From Acidobacteriota bacterium (GTDB lineage Bacteria > Acidobacteriota > Vicinamibacteria > Vicinamibacterales > UBA8438), in the NCBI GenBank assembly GCA_011523845.1, contig WTFV01000227.1:1-64000 (forward strand): a stretch of 64,000 nucleotides of DNA, read 5' to 3'. How positions within the stretch are numbered: the stretch's first letter is position 1; every line of letters starts with the position of its first letter. Under the pieces are notes generated by a model, which was not told the origin of the DNA, searched no databases, and saw nothing but the letters and a program-made list of their open reading frames with translations. A program made the translations under genes and the position numbers. This document shows positions 45,175 to 56,710 of the stretch, piece by piece.

Positions 45175-46290
45175 CTACGTTGACACTGGAAACATCTGCC
45201 CCCAACCGTCAGCAACCGCTGCCGGAATTACACAGTGTCTCACCTTTACCAGGTGCCGATTGAGGTAGTCCCAACGGTCCATCCGTTTCTGCATTTGCCC
45301 AACCACCAGACCAGCATGCCGTTGGTGCAGCTTGGCAAAAGCCACAACGTCCTTTTCGTAGTAGAACGGCTTCTTCCGGGTCATGAAGGAGTCCAACTTC
45401 TCGCGAGGTACGCAGAAATCCGCGGCAGCCGCATTCGCCGCGATTTCTTCTGGCAGCACTGTAGGTCCCTCAGCAAGATCCTCGTCGATCACCTCGTCGT
45501 CCTGGCCGTCTCGTCGAAGTACGTGCTCAATCTCGTGCCGCAGGACGAACCAAAAATTGTCTATCGTATCGCGCTGCAACGACATACCGATAACTGGCCC
45601 CCCGTTGACCCAAAAGCATGCACCGTCAATCTTTGCCCTGGGCAACTTTTCGACCACAACGTAGCGGATGCCGCAATCCGAGAGAATCCTTGGCACATGG
45701 CGAGCCTCTTCGGGAGCGCGGAGAAGCTGCTGCAACTCTCCAACTGCCTTGACCAAGGTACTCTCGGAGTACGGTGGGACCGAGATCGACCGAGCGATTT
45801 GCCGAACACGGAAGAGCCACGCGAGTTGAGCAGGTGGAATCTGTCGATCCTCGTACCTGGTCTTCTTCGCCGCGTGCGCCAGGTATGGAATCTCGTCAGC
45901 GGTAGTGACTTCAAAGAATCGGGCCAGCTGCGCCTCCATCGATGGCGTGTCGGCGTGCGCCAGCCAACCTCTTCGGACCATTTCCCGAACCGGATAGTGG
46001 GACTGCATGTTGCCACGTACAGCTATGCTTGGAGCTGGCGCCTCTACATGAGCCATGTCATAGGCAAGCTGCAGTCTGGCAAAAAAATCACTGTCCGTGT
46101 CGAAGGCATCAGCCAACGCTCGGGCCATGCTAGGGCTAATTTTACGCTTTCCGGACAGAATCATATTGACGCCCTGTTCCGGAACACCGAGAACAAAAGC
46201 GAGATCACGTTGCAACCATCCCCTCTCCTCCATTTCCTCTCTGATGTAGAATCCAGGATGCTTCACCCACGGTGCTTTCGTGGCAGTCAT
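45175..46290 (-). CDS. HigA-ImmA/IrrE fusion antitoxin
   Basis: The protein has 371 residues. An XRE domain (residues 10-70) reads HPGFYIREEMEERGW, LAFVLGVPEQGVNMILSGKR. The C-terminal half is an ImmA/IrrE metallopeptidase-like domain with the zinc motif FVLRHEIEHVL (HExxH) and a later Glu in EEIAANAAAADFCVP. Such fusions accompany RelE-type toxins, and here the toxin is just upstream. The gene is visibly richer in A/T than its neighbours, which suggests recent acquisition. Confidence 0.88.
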   Translation of the reverse strand: MTATKAPWVKHPGFYIREEMEERGWLQRDLAFVLGVPEQGVNMILSGKRKISPSMARALADAFDTDSDFFARLQLAYDMAHVEAPAPSIAVRGNMQSHYPVREMVRRGWLAHADTPSMEAQLARFFEVTTADEIPYLAHAAKKTRYEDRQIPPAQLAWLFRVRQIARSISVPPYSESTLVKAVGELQQLLRAPEEARHVPRILSDCGIRYVVVEKLPRAKIDGACFWVNGGPVIGMSLQRDTIDNFWFVLRHEIEHVLRRDGQDDEVIDEDLAEGPTVLPEEIAANAAAADFCVPREKLDSFMTRKKPFYYEKDVVAFAKLHQRHAGLVVGQMQKRMDRWDYLNRHLVKVRHCVIPAAVADGWGQMFPVST

Positions 46291-46299
46291 GACCCCCCC

Positions 46300-46593
46300 T
46301 CAGTGGTAGTCCTCGACGCCAAGTATGGTTATCCTGTTCGGCCTCTCGCTCGTATCTATCGTGAACACGAGACGCCATTTCCTGTTGAGACGAATAGATC
46401 GTTGGTCACCTGGTCGGGCCAGCTTCTCGTAATGCAAGCTCTTCCAGTTCCGAAGTGTGCGTTCATCAGATGCCGCCCGAAGGATCACAAGCTTGTTCCT
46501 TAGTGATTCGATCACGGCGTCGGACAACCGAGTCTTGGCCGCACGGTCCGTCTCAACGAGTGCCAGTGTTCGGTCTCGAAACGTGATCTCCAT
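46300..46593 (-). CDS. RelE/HigB-type toxin
   Basis: The protein has 97 residues from the ATG at 46593 (MEITFRDRTLALVETD); the frame is open further upstream. The pattern TLRNWKSLHYEKLARPGDQRSI, then RLNRKWRLVFTI and ITILGVEDYH is that of RelE/HigB RNA interferases. It lies 9 bp before the HigA-ImmA fusion gene and shares its lower G/C content. Confidence 0.85.
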   Translation of the reverse strand: MEITFRDRTLALVETDRAAKTRLSDAVIESLRNKLVILRAASDERTLRNWKSLHYEKLARPGDQRSIRLNRKWRLVFTIDTSERPNRITILGVEDYH

Positions 46594-46764
46594 CCAGCGT
46601 TCCGCCAACTGCCTTGAGTATACGCACGATGCGACCACGAGTCAATGGTGCACTGAACGCCATGCGTTCAGACAGCATGGCGACCCGCAGAGAGCGGGGC
46701 GATGCAAGCCTGGACCGGCACAGTACTGCAGGCTGAACGTGGTGCAGCCTGCGCGCGCCGCGCT

Positions 46765-48768
46765 TCAGCGAGCGACGGCGCGGAACAGGGCCGTCGCCGC
46801 GTCCAGCGCCTCCCGGTCGCCCACCAGCACCGCGGTGTCCCCGGGCGCGTACCGGAAGGCCTCGTCGCGCCGGTAGATCGGCGTACGGTCACGCACCACG
46901 GCCACCTGGATGGCGCCGGTGCGCCGCCGCAGGTCGAGCGTGCGCGCGTTCTCGGCGATGGCCAGTGAGCCCTCCTCCACCTCCACCAGCTCCAGCGCGT
47001 CGTGGATGCCGAGGTGCTGAAGCGCGTCCAGCGCAAGGTCGGGAGCGGCGGTGCCCCGGAGCAGGCCGTAGTGCTCGCTACGCACCGCGTCCAGCTCGTG
47101 CGCGATGCGGCCGGCGGGGATCTCGTAGCCTTCCAGCGCACGCTTGAACAGCTCCAGCGACGCCTCGAACTCCTCGACCACCACGGTGTCGGCTCCCAGC
47201 CGTCGGAGCTCGTCGATGGCGCGCACGTAGCGGGTGCGGACGACGATGCGCGCGGCGGGCGCCAGCTCGCGGGCGGCGGCCACGCCCCGCCGCTCCTCCA
47301 TCGAGGAAGGGATGGCGAAGACGACGATCCGGGCGTGCGCACCGGCGACGCGTTCGAGCAGGGCGTGTCGCGTGCCGTCGCCGTAGACGGCCGGCAGCCC
47401 GTCGGCGCGCGCCTGGCGTACCAGCTCCAGGTTCTGGTCGATGACGGCGCAACGAATCCCCGCCGCCCGCAGCATGCGCGCGAGGTAGCGTCCCGCCAGG
47501 CCGTAGCCGATGACGACGGCGTGGTCGCGGTAGTCGGCGGCTGCCGAATCGTCCTCGTGCTCGGCGCGACGGCCGGGCGCGCGCCGCGCCGCCCCGGCGA
47601 CCCGCGTCGCGACGGCCTCGGCCACGCCGCGGGCCGACCCGATGAGAAACGGCGTCGCCATCAGCGAGAGGGCGGCCACCGACAGGAAGGTCTGATAGTC
47701 GTTGCCCGCGAACAGGCCCAACGGGAGCCCCGCCGCGGCCAGCACGAACGAGAACTCGCCGACCTGGGCGAGCCCCAGCCCGCTCCGGAGCGCCGTTTCC
47801 AACGGCCTGCCGCGGAGCAGGATGGCGCCGGTCGCGATGACGGCCTTCACGACCACGATCAGCAACGTGGCGCCGAGGACGACGAGCGGCCGCTCGACGA
47901 GCAGCGACACGTCGAGCAGCATGCCGATCGACGTAAAGAAGACCCCGCTGAACAGCACCCGGAACGGGATGACGTCGGAGAGCGCCTGCTGGCCGTACTC
48001 CGACTCCGAGATGATCAGCCCGGCGAGAAAGGCCCCGATGGCGAGCGAGAAGCCGGCCGCCGCGCTCACCAGCGCCGTACCGATGGCGAAGAACCCGACG
48101 CAGAGCGTGAACAGATCGCGGTTCCGTTGGGCTACGACCCGATCGAGCGTCCAGCGCACCGCGAGACGCCCGCCGACCAGCAACGCAACCATCGCGCCGA
48201 GACTGAGCAGCAACTGCGTCCAGAACGCCGGCAGCCCCGGCCCGGCGCCGGCCGCCGCGAGCAGCGGCAGCAAGGCCATGAGCGGCACGATGCAGAGGTC
48301 CTGGAACAGCAGCACCGACACCGCCTCCCGGCCGTGGGGCGTGTCGAGCTCGCCCCGGTCGGCGTAGAGCTTCGTCACCGCCGCGGTCGACGACATGGCG
48401 GCCAGCGACCCGTAGAAGAGCGTCTGCCCCATCGGCGCGTCGAGCGCCAGCCCGGCAGCGACGGCCAGCGCCAGCATGCCGGCCACCTGCGCGCCGCCGG
48501 CCACGAGGACCGAGCGTCCCCAGCGCAACACGTCGGAAAGCGAGAGCTCGAGGCCGATCTCGAAGAGCAGCAGCACGACGCCGATCTCGGACAGCGCGGC
48601 GACCGTCTCCGGATCCGGAATTAGCGCCAGGCCGGACGGTCCGATGAACACGCCGACGGCCAGAAAGCCGACAAGTTGCGGCAGGCGCAGGCGATGCGCC
48701 AGGGCGACGACCGGCAGCGCCAGCCCGGCGATGATCGCCAGGTCGCGGAGGACCCCGAGGTCGTGCAT
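46765..48768 (-). CDS. CPA2-type monovalent cation/proton antiporter with TrkA-N and TrkA-C domains (KefB-like)
   Basis: The protein has 667 residues. About twelve membrane helices span 1-385, with the CPA2 segments GVVLLLFEIGLELS and FSLAIGAFLAGLIISESEY. A TrkA-N nucleotide-binding domain starts at AVVIGYGLAGRYLARML (about 425), and a TrkA-C domain ends the protein. Related proteins move K+ or Na+ against protons under nucleotide or glutathione control. It starts 3 bp after metH on the same strand. Confidence 0.9.
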   Translation of the reverse strand: MHDLGVLRDLAIIAGLALPVVALAHRLRLPQLVGFLAVGVFIGPSGLALIPDPETVAALSEIGVVLLLFEIGLELSLSDVLRWGRSVLVAGGAQVAGMLALAVAAGLALDAPMGQTLFYGSLAAMSSTAAVTKLYADRGELDTPHGREAVSVLLFQDLCIVPLMALLPLLAAAGAGPGLPAFWTQLLLSLGAMVALLVGGRLAVRWTLDRVVAQRNRDLFTLCVGFFAIGTALVSAAAGFSLAIGAFLAGLIISESEYGQQALSDVIPFRVLFSGVFFTSIGMLLDVSLLVERPLVVLGATLLIVVVKAVIATGAILLRGRPLETALRSGLGLAQVGEFSFVLAAAGLPLGLFAGNDYQTFLSVAALSLMATPFLIGSARGVAEAVATRVAGAARRAPGRRAEHEDDSAAADYRDHAVVIGYGLAGRYLARMLRAAGIRCAVIDQNLELVRQARADGLPAVYGDGTRHALLERVAGAHARIVVFAIPSSMEERRGVAAARELAPAARIVVRTRYVRAIDELRRLGADTVVVEEFEASLELFKRALEGYEIPAGRIAHELDAVRSEHYGLLRGTAAPDLALDALQHLGIHDALELVEVEEGSLAIAENARTLDLRRRTGAIQVAVVRDRTPIYRRDEAFRYAPGDTAVLVGDREALDAATALFRAVAR

Positions 48769-48771
48769 CGA

Positions 48772-52560
<3,789 letters not shown>

Positions 52561-52599
52561 TTCCACTGCGGCGCAGAATGTCGTGCCCCCTGCGATTGG

Positions 52600-52992
52600 T
52601 CAGGTTACGGTTTCGACGTGGGGATACTTGGCGATCTTCTCGTCGGAGGTGACCAGATCGCACGCGTTGATCCTGGCTGTCGCAACGATGATCTGATCCG
52701 CGGGATCACGGTGAAAGCCGCTGGGCAGGCGCGTCGACTCCACGGCCACTTCAGGGGTGATCCCGAGCAGCGACACTCCAGGATAGGCCAGCGCCGTTGC
52801 GAACCACTCGGAAAGCTCTACGGGCAACTCGAGCCGACGGTATTCGCAGAGCTTGGCGATCTCCCAGCAGGAGATCGCGCTCACGCCGATCAAGTCGCCC
52901 TCGTTGTCCTCTATGGCACGCCGTTGCGCGTCGCTCAGCCGCCCGGTATCGAGCGTCCACCATATCCAGACGTGGGTGTCCAGCACGATCAT
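52600..52992 (-). CDS. VapC-type PIN-domain toxin
   Basis: The protein has 130 residues from the ATG at 52992 (MIVLDTHVWIWWTLD). The PIN acidic residues occur at Asp5, in SAISCWEIAKL and in HRDPADQIIVATARINACDLVTSDEKI. This is the second VapC of the window. It lacks a typical VapB. Instead its start overlaps the stop of the PD-(D/E)XK-like gene upstream (ATGA). Confidence 0.88.
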   Translation of the reverse strand: MIVLDTHVWIWWTLDTGRLSDAQRRAIEDNEGDLIGVSAISCWEIAKLCEYRRLELPVELSEWFATALAYPGVSLLGITPEVAVESTRLPSGFHRDPADQIIVATARINACDLVTSDEKIAKYPHVETVT

Positions 52993-53534
52993 CCCGGAAC
53001 GCCCCACTCATGAAGGGCGACCGCTTCGTGGGGAAGTTCGTACCGGTAGTGTCGTCCCCTCAGCGGATAGGTTCTCTTTCCCGCCGGCTTGACCGCCCAG
53101 CGGGGCTGGGGTTTCAGATCGTAGTCCCGTCCATGCTTCAGGACGTGCACACGGGGCTCGCTGCCGTCCACGTCCGTGACTCGGTACATCGACGCAGCTC
53201 CGGTCCTCAACGCGTCGTACGACCGCCGGCTCGACACCTTCAATTTCGCCCAGGCGATGTCCTGGCTCTTCGTTCCCTTGACCTCGATCCTCTCGGTCTT
53301 CCCGTTCCGGGAGATTCTCAGGTCGGCGCCCTCGCTGTCCTTTTCGATGCGGACGTCAGCGCCGAACTTGTCCCTGATGTGCTTGCAGACTATCCACTCC
53401 GCCTTCTTCGCAGTGGAAAACCCGTCGATCGTCCGCAAATCCGATTCCGTCAGGCAAACGGGAAACGACTCGCCGGCCAAGCCGCGCGCGGCCTCGCTCG
53501 GATCGTCGTGAGGGTTCTTCAACGGCTCCTCCAT
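52989..53534 (-). CDS. DUF3883/PD-(D/E)XK-like protein coupled to a PIN toxin
   Basis: The protein has 181 residues from the ATG at 53534. The core reads ADVRIEKDSEGADLRISRNGKTERIEVKGT, an arrangement (Glu, Asp, Glu-x-Lys) of restriction-endonuclease-like folds such as DUF3883. It is followed by KLKVSSRRSYDAL and a variable tail. It overlaps the PIN gene by 4 bp. A nuclease-like protein in the place of a VapB antitoxin is unusual; whether it acts as antitoxin is open. Confidence 0.6.
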   Translation of the reverse strand: MEEPLKNPHDDPSEAARGLAGESFPVCLTESDLRTIDGFSTAKKAEWIVCKHIRDKFGADVRIEKDSEGADLRISRNGKTERIEVKGTKSQDIAWAKLKVSSRRSYDALRTGAASMYRVTDVDGSEPRVHVLKHGRDYDLKPQPRWAVKPAGKRTYPLRGRHYRYELPHEAVALHEWGVPG

Positions 53535-53761
53535 TGCCGGGCACGACTCATGCCGGATCCATCGTCGCGATCTCTGCCCGAACAGGTCCTGCAGTCGTGC
53601 GTCACCACGGGAGCACGCCCTCGCTCCAGAAGCCGCTTCCCGCGATGACCCGACCGACCGGCCCGCTTTGCTCCAGAACCACGCCCGCGCCGGTCGTCCC
53701 CGCGCGACCGGCCCGGACGGCAACCACGACCTGAACGGACCAGGCGAAGCCCGGCCTGCCT

Positions 53762-54184
53762 CTACCGGAACTCGCCGCAGGTCAGCATCATCGATCCGTA
53801 GAAGGGATTCCGGATCTCGCTGGTCGCCTGGAGCCACTCCTTGTCCACCATCGGGCAGTAGGCGAGGCGCAGCTCGCCGAACCCGACCTCCCGGCCGTAG
53901 ACGATGAGCGCGTCGCTCAAGGGGCCGAACGCATCGCGCGCCGACTGGAGATCGGTCGTGGCCGCGAGCGCCTCGGCCGCCGCACCGATCGCCGCGGCCT
54001 GCTCACCCATCCCGGCCGCCTCCGCGGCAATCGCCCGGGCCGCGTCGGCCACCCCGTCCGTCGAGTCGTTGGCGAGCGCCACCTGGATATGCAGGTACGG
54101 CGCCGCCAGCCCGTCGGCCACAGCCGCGGACGCCGGAACCGCCACCGCCACCAACGCCGCCGCGGTCACTGCGAACCTGATCAT
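53762..54184 (-). CDS. exported DUF3347-like protein
   Basis: The protein has 140 residues with an N-terminal signal peptide (RFAVTAAALVAVAVPASA). The helical middle is Ala-rich. The C-terminal LAYCPMVDKEWLQATSEIRNPFYGSMMLTCG matches the DUF3347 end, with conserved Cys, Met and Tyr-Gly-Ser-Met. The domain often accompanies CusB-like metal efflux proteins and may bind copper. No efflux genes are nearby. Confidence 0.8.
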   Translation of the reverse strand: MIRFAVTAAALVAVAVPASAAVADGLAAPYLHIQVALANDSTDGVADAARAIAAEAAGMGEQAAAIGAAAEALAATTDLQSARDAFGPLSDALIVYGREVGFGELRLAYCPMVDKEWLQATSEIRNPFYGSMMLTCGEFR

Positions 54185-54557
54185 CGTCTTCCTCCCTCAA
54201 CCCGCTGTCGGGCGGTGATCTGCCGAAAGGCAGATCGAGGCCTCCAAACGCGAGCACGGCGACGCTGTGCCCGTCCCTCTAACGTACTCTCCCGCCACCG
54301 TGCTGACAAACCGCGGCGCCGACCCGCGGTGGCCGGCCGCTCGTCGTCGCACGACACCGGCGCATGGCCGGTCTCAGTCCACTCGCGATTATCAACACGG
54401 GCCACTTGGCGGACCGGACCTCGCCCGGCTGGAGGCCGGACCGCCGGATGGCGCCACGGCTCTCGGCAACCTCTTCCGTGCACAGGCGGAGCGCCGTGTC
54501 TCGCCGCCGCCGGTGACGATCCGTTGCACTGATGGTCCGTGGGCGGTAAGCTGGCGC
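54185..54557. other. divergent intergenic region
   Basis: The 373 bp between the DUF3347 gene and the VWA gene should hold promoters for both. No -10 or -35 pair, operator or small gene stands out. Confidence 0.4.
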
Positions 54558-55475
54558 ATGCCTTCTACAAGAACGAGCGCGGTGGCGGCGGTCCTGGCCG
54601 GCCTGTTGCTCGCGGGCGCCGCAGTCACGGCCCAGCAGCAGCCCCTGTTCCGGAGCGGCACGCAACTGGTCGACCTGTTCGTCACGGTCACCGACCGCAA
54701 CGGCCGCCTCGTTCCCGACCTGCTCCGCGAGGACTTCGAGGTCTTCGACGACGGCGACCCGGCCGAGATCGTGCTGTTCGAGAACGACGTCCGGCCGATC
54801 ACGGTGGTCGTCATGCTCGACACCAGCGCCAGCATGGACCTCAACCGGAGGCGCCTGATGGCCGGGGCCGAGCAGTTCCTGATCCGCATGCTGCCGTTCG
54901 ACCGCGCGCGGGTCGGTGCGTTCAACGACAAGGTGGAGATCGAGCCGGCCGAGTTCATCGGTGACCGCGACGAGCTCATCAGGTGGCTGCCCCGCCTCGA
55001 CTTCGGCAACGCCACGCGCGTCTACGACGCCGCCGCGACGGCGCTCGAAGCGCTCTCGGACGTGCCCGGCCGGCGCGTCGTGCTGCTCTTCACCGACGGC
55101 GACGACACCGACAGCGACGCCAGCTCGCGCGACGTGCTCAACCGGGCCATCGCGGACGACGTGATGATCTATTCCATCGGGTTCGAGAGCAACTACTTCA
55201 ACGGGGCGCGCTTCGTCACGACCCGACCGGATCGCAACCTGCGGCGGTTCGCGGAGGAAACCGGCGGCGGCTACTTCGAGCTGACCGAGGCGGCCGATCT
55301 GGGGCCGACCTTCACGCGGGTCGCGCAGGAGCTGCACAGCCAGTACGTCATCGGCTTCACGCCGCGGCGGGACGGGCGGCTGCACGAGATAGAGGTCCGC
55401 ATCAAGCAGCGCGGGATGCAGGCGCGCGCGCGGCGCTCCTACGCGGCGCCGACGGCCACCAACGACGGTCCCTGA
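54558..55475 (+). CDS. secreted VWFA-domain protein of acidobacterial type
   Basis: The protein has 305 residues from the ATG at 54558, with a signal peptide (VAAVLAGLLLAGAAVTAQQ). The VWA domain has a complete MIDAS start, VVVMLDTSASM (D-x-S-x-S), a Thr/Asp block LLFTDGDDTDSD and the end HSQYVIGFTPRRDGR. The N-terminal QLVDLFVTVTDRNGRLVPDLLREDFEVFDDG is typical of the VWFA-related family expanded in Acidobacteriota. This is the main taxonomic clue in the window. Confidence 0.88.
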   Translation: MPSTRTSAVAAVLAGLLLAGAAVTAQQQPLFRSGTQLVDLFVTVTDRNGRLVPDLLREDFEVFDDGDPAEIVLFENDVRPITVVVMLDTSASMDLNRRRLMAGAEQFLIRMLPFDRARVGAFNDKVEIEPAEFIGDRDELIRWLPRLDFGNATRVYDAAATALEALSDVPGRRVVLLFTDGDDTDSDASSRDVLNRAIADDVMIYSIGFESNYFNGARFVTTRPDRNLRRFAEETGGGYFELTEAADLGPTFTRVAQELHSQYVIGFTPRRDGRLHEIEVRIKQRGMQARARRSYAAPTATNDGP

Positions 55476-55560
55476 TCGTCGTTCTGCGCCCGTTGCCGAT
55501 CGCCGGCCGCCGACCTGGATTCCAGGAGCCCGAGACCTGCTGTCCGCGACACGCCAACCC

Positions 55561-56133
55561 ATGTACTCCGCCCGGGTCGAGCACGCCGTCACCACGATGC
55601 TCGAGGCCCACGGCCTGCGGCGGCGCAAGGCGGGCCGCGGATTCGAGGCGTCCCACGCGCTGTCGGTCGCGTTCATCACCGCGGACTTCGGCCTCGACGA
55701 GGACACCGTCGTCGCGGCGCTGCTGCACGACACGCTGGAGGACACCGACCTCGATCCGCGGGTGATCGAGACGCGCTTCGGGGAACCGGTGCTGCGCATG
55801 GTGCAGGACGTCTCGGAACCGCCGAAGCCCGCGCGCTGGAAGACACGCAAGCTCGCCTACCTGGAGCAGCTCCGGACGACGCCCCGGCTCGGCTCGCTCG
55901 CCGTCGCCTCGGCCGACAAGATCCACAACCTGACGAAGATGGTGGTGGGCATCGAGGCCCGCGGCGCCGCTTTCCTCCACGCGTTCAGCGCCGGCCTGGA
56001 CGAGATGGTGTGGTACCAGAACGCGGTCTACGACCTCGCCGCACAGCGCTGGAACCACGCCATCCTGGAGGAGCACCGGCAGCGGCTGGACGCCTTCCTC
56101 GAAGCCGGCAGCGCGCTCGAGGGTCGCGAATAG
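55561..56133 (+). CDS. HD-domain hydrolase, RelA/SpoT-like
   Basis: The protein has 190 residues. The metal site is formed by His in FEASHALSV, the pair in VAALLHDTLEDTD and the late Asp in ASADKIHNLTKMV. This pattern is that of the small alarmone hydrolases related to the SpoT hydrolase domain (MESH1-like). The synthetase domain is absent. The substrate could also be another phosphorylated nucleotide. Confidence 0.82.
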   Translation: MYSARVEHAVTTMLEAHGLRRRKAGRGFEASHALSVAFITADFGLDEDTVVAALLHDTLEDTDLDPRVIETRFGEPVLRMVQDVSEPPKPARWKTRKLAYLEQLRTTPRLGSLAVASADKIHNLTKMVVGIEARGAAFLHAFSAGLDEMVWYQNAVYDLAAQRWNHAILEEHRQRLDAFLEAGSALEGRE

Positions 56134-56181
56134 ACCGCCACTACCGCGCGTGCTCGCCACCTTGGTGTACCATCGTGATCG

Positions 56182-56355
56182 ATGGACGCTTCCCTGCTGC
56201 TCGACGTGCTGTCGATGTTGCTGTCGCTGGTCGCCGCGGTCGGCGTGCTGGTGGTGAACGGCAAGGTCGATCGCCTGTCGGGCGAGGTGTCGGCACTGAA
56301 AGCCGTGGTGGCGGCCATCGTCGGGCGTTCCGCGCCGCCGGGTGCGGGCGTATAG
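56182..56355 (+). CDS. 57-residue membrane protein
   Basis: From the ATG at 56182 it encodes MDASLLLDVLSMLLSLVAA, a membrane helix, then a short amphipathic VDRLSGEVSALKAVVAAIVG. It follows the architecture of the other small helix-plus-coil proteins here. Its TAG stop is the first codon of repeat copy C. It lies 48 bp after the HD gene and may be co-transcribed. Confidence 0.55.
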   Translation: MDASLLLDVLSMLLSLVAAVGVLVVNGKVDRLSGEVSALKAVVAAIVGRSAPPGAGV

Positions 56356-56463
56356 CGCCCCGAAACGCCTCGCTGGCGCGGCGTTTCGGCCCATCCCCCC
56401 GCTCCAGGACCTTGCGTCGCAGAACTTCGCTTCGCTGCGTTCTGCGGCGCAAGCTCCTGGCCA
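56353..56463 (+). repeat. dispersed two-hairpin repeat, copy C
   Basis: Best preserved copy. It starts TAGCGCCCCGAAACGCC, pairs with GGCGTTTCGG, passes CCCATCCCCCCGCTCCA and ends with stem CGCAGAACTTCGC/GCGTTCTGCG and CAAGCTCCTGGCCA. It lies between the rightward small gene and the leftward feo genes, and could serve as a two-way transcript end. Confidence 0.9.
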
Positions 56464-56503
56464 TCACGAAACGCCACCGGACGGCGCGGCGGAGCCGGCG
56501 GGG

Positions 56504-56710
56504 TCAGTGGATCGTCCCGGTCAGGTCCGGAGGCACGTTTCGCGGGCCGGCCGGCTGGCCGCTATCCTCCGACGCGCATTCGTCGCCGCAGCCGTGGCAA
56601 GACGCGCCGCCGCCGCGCTTCGGCGGCGCGAAGATGCCCCGCAGATGCCGGTACAGCGAGAGGACGGCGGTCCCGACGATGAACGCCACCGCCGCTTCCT
56701 GCCAGTCCAT
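56504..56710 (-). CDS. FeoB-associated Cys-rich membrane protein
   Basis: The protein has 68 residues. A membrane segment (EAAVAFIVGTAVLSLYRHL) is followed by a cysteine cluster (SCHGCGDEC) typical of the FeoB-associated family. The start codon shares one base with the feoB stop. It may help deliver or sense ferrous iron at the transporter. Confidence 0.85.
   Translation of the reverse strand: MDWQEAAVAFIVGTAVLSLYRHLRGIFAPPKRGGGASCHGCGDECASEDSGQPAGPRNVPPDLTGTIH

Noticed and set aside
52561..52599. Cobalamin riboswitch before metH
   Set aside because: Only 39 bp separate metH from the PIN gene and no B12-box-like sequence is present there.
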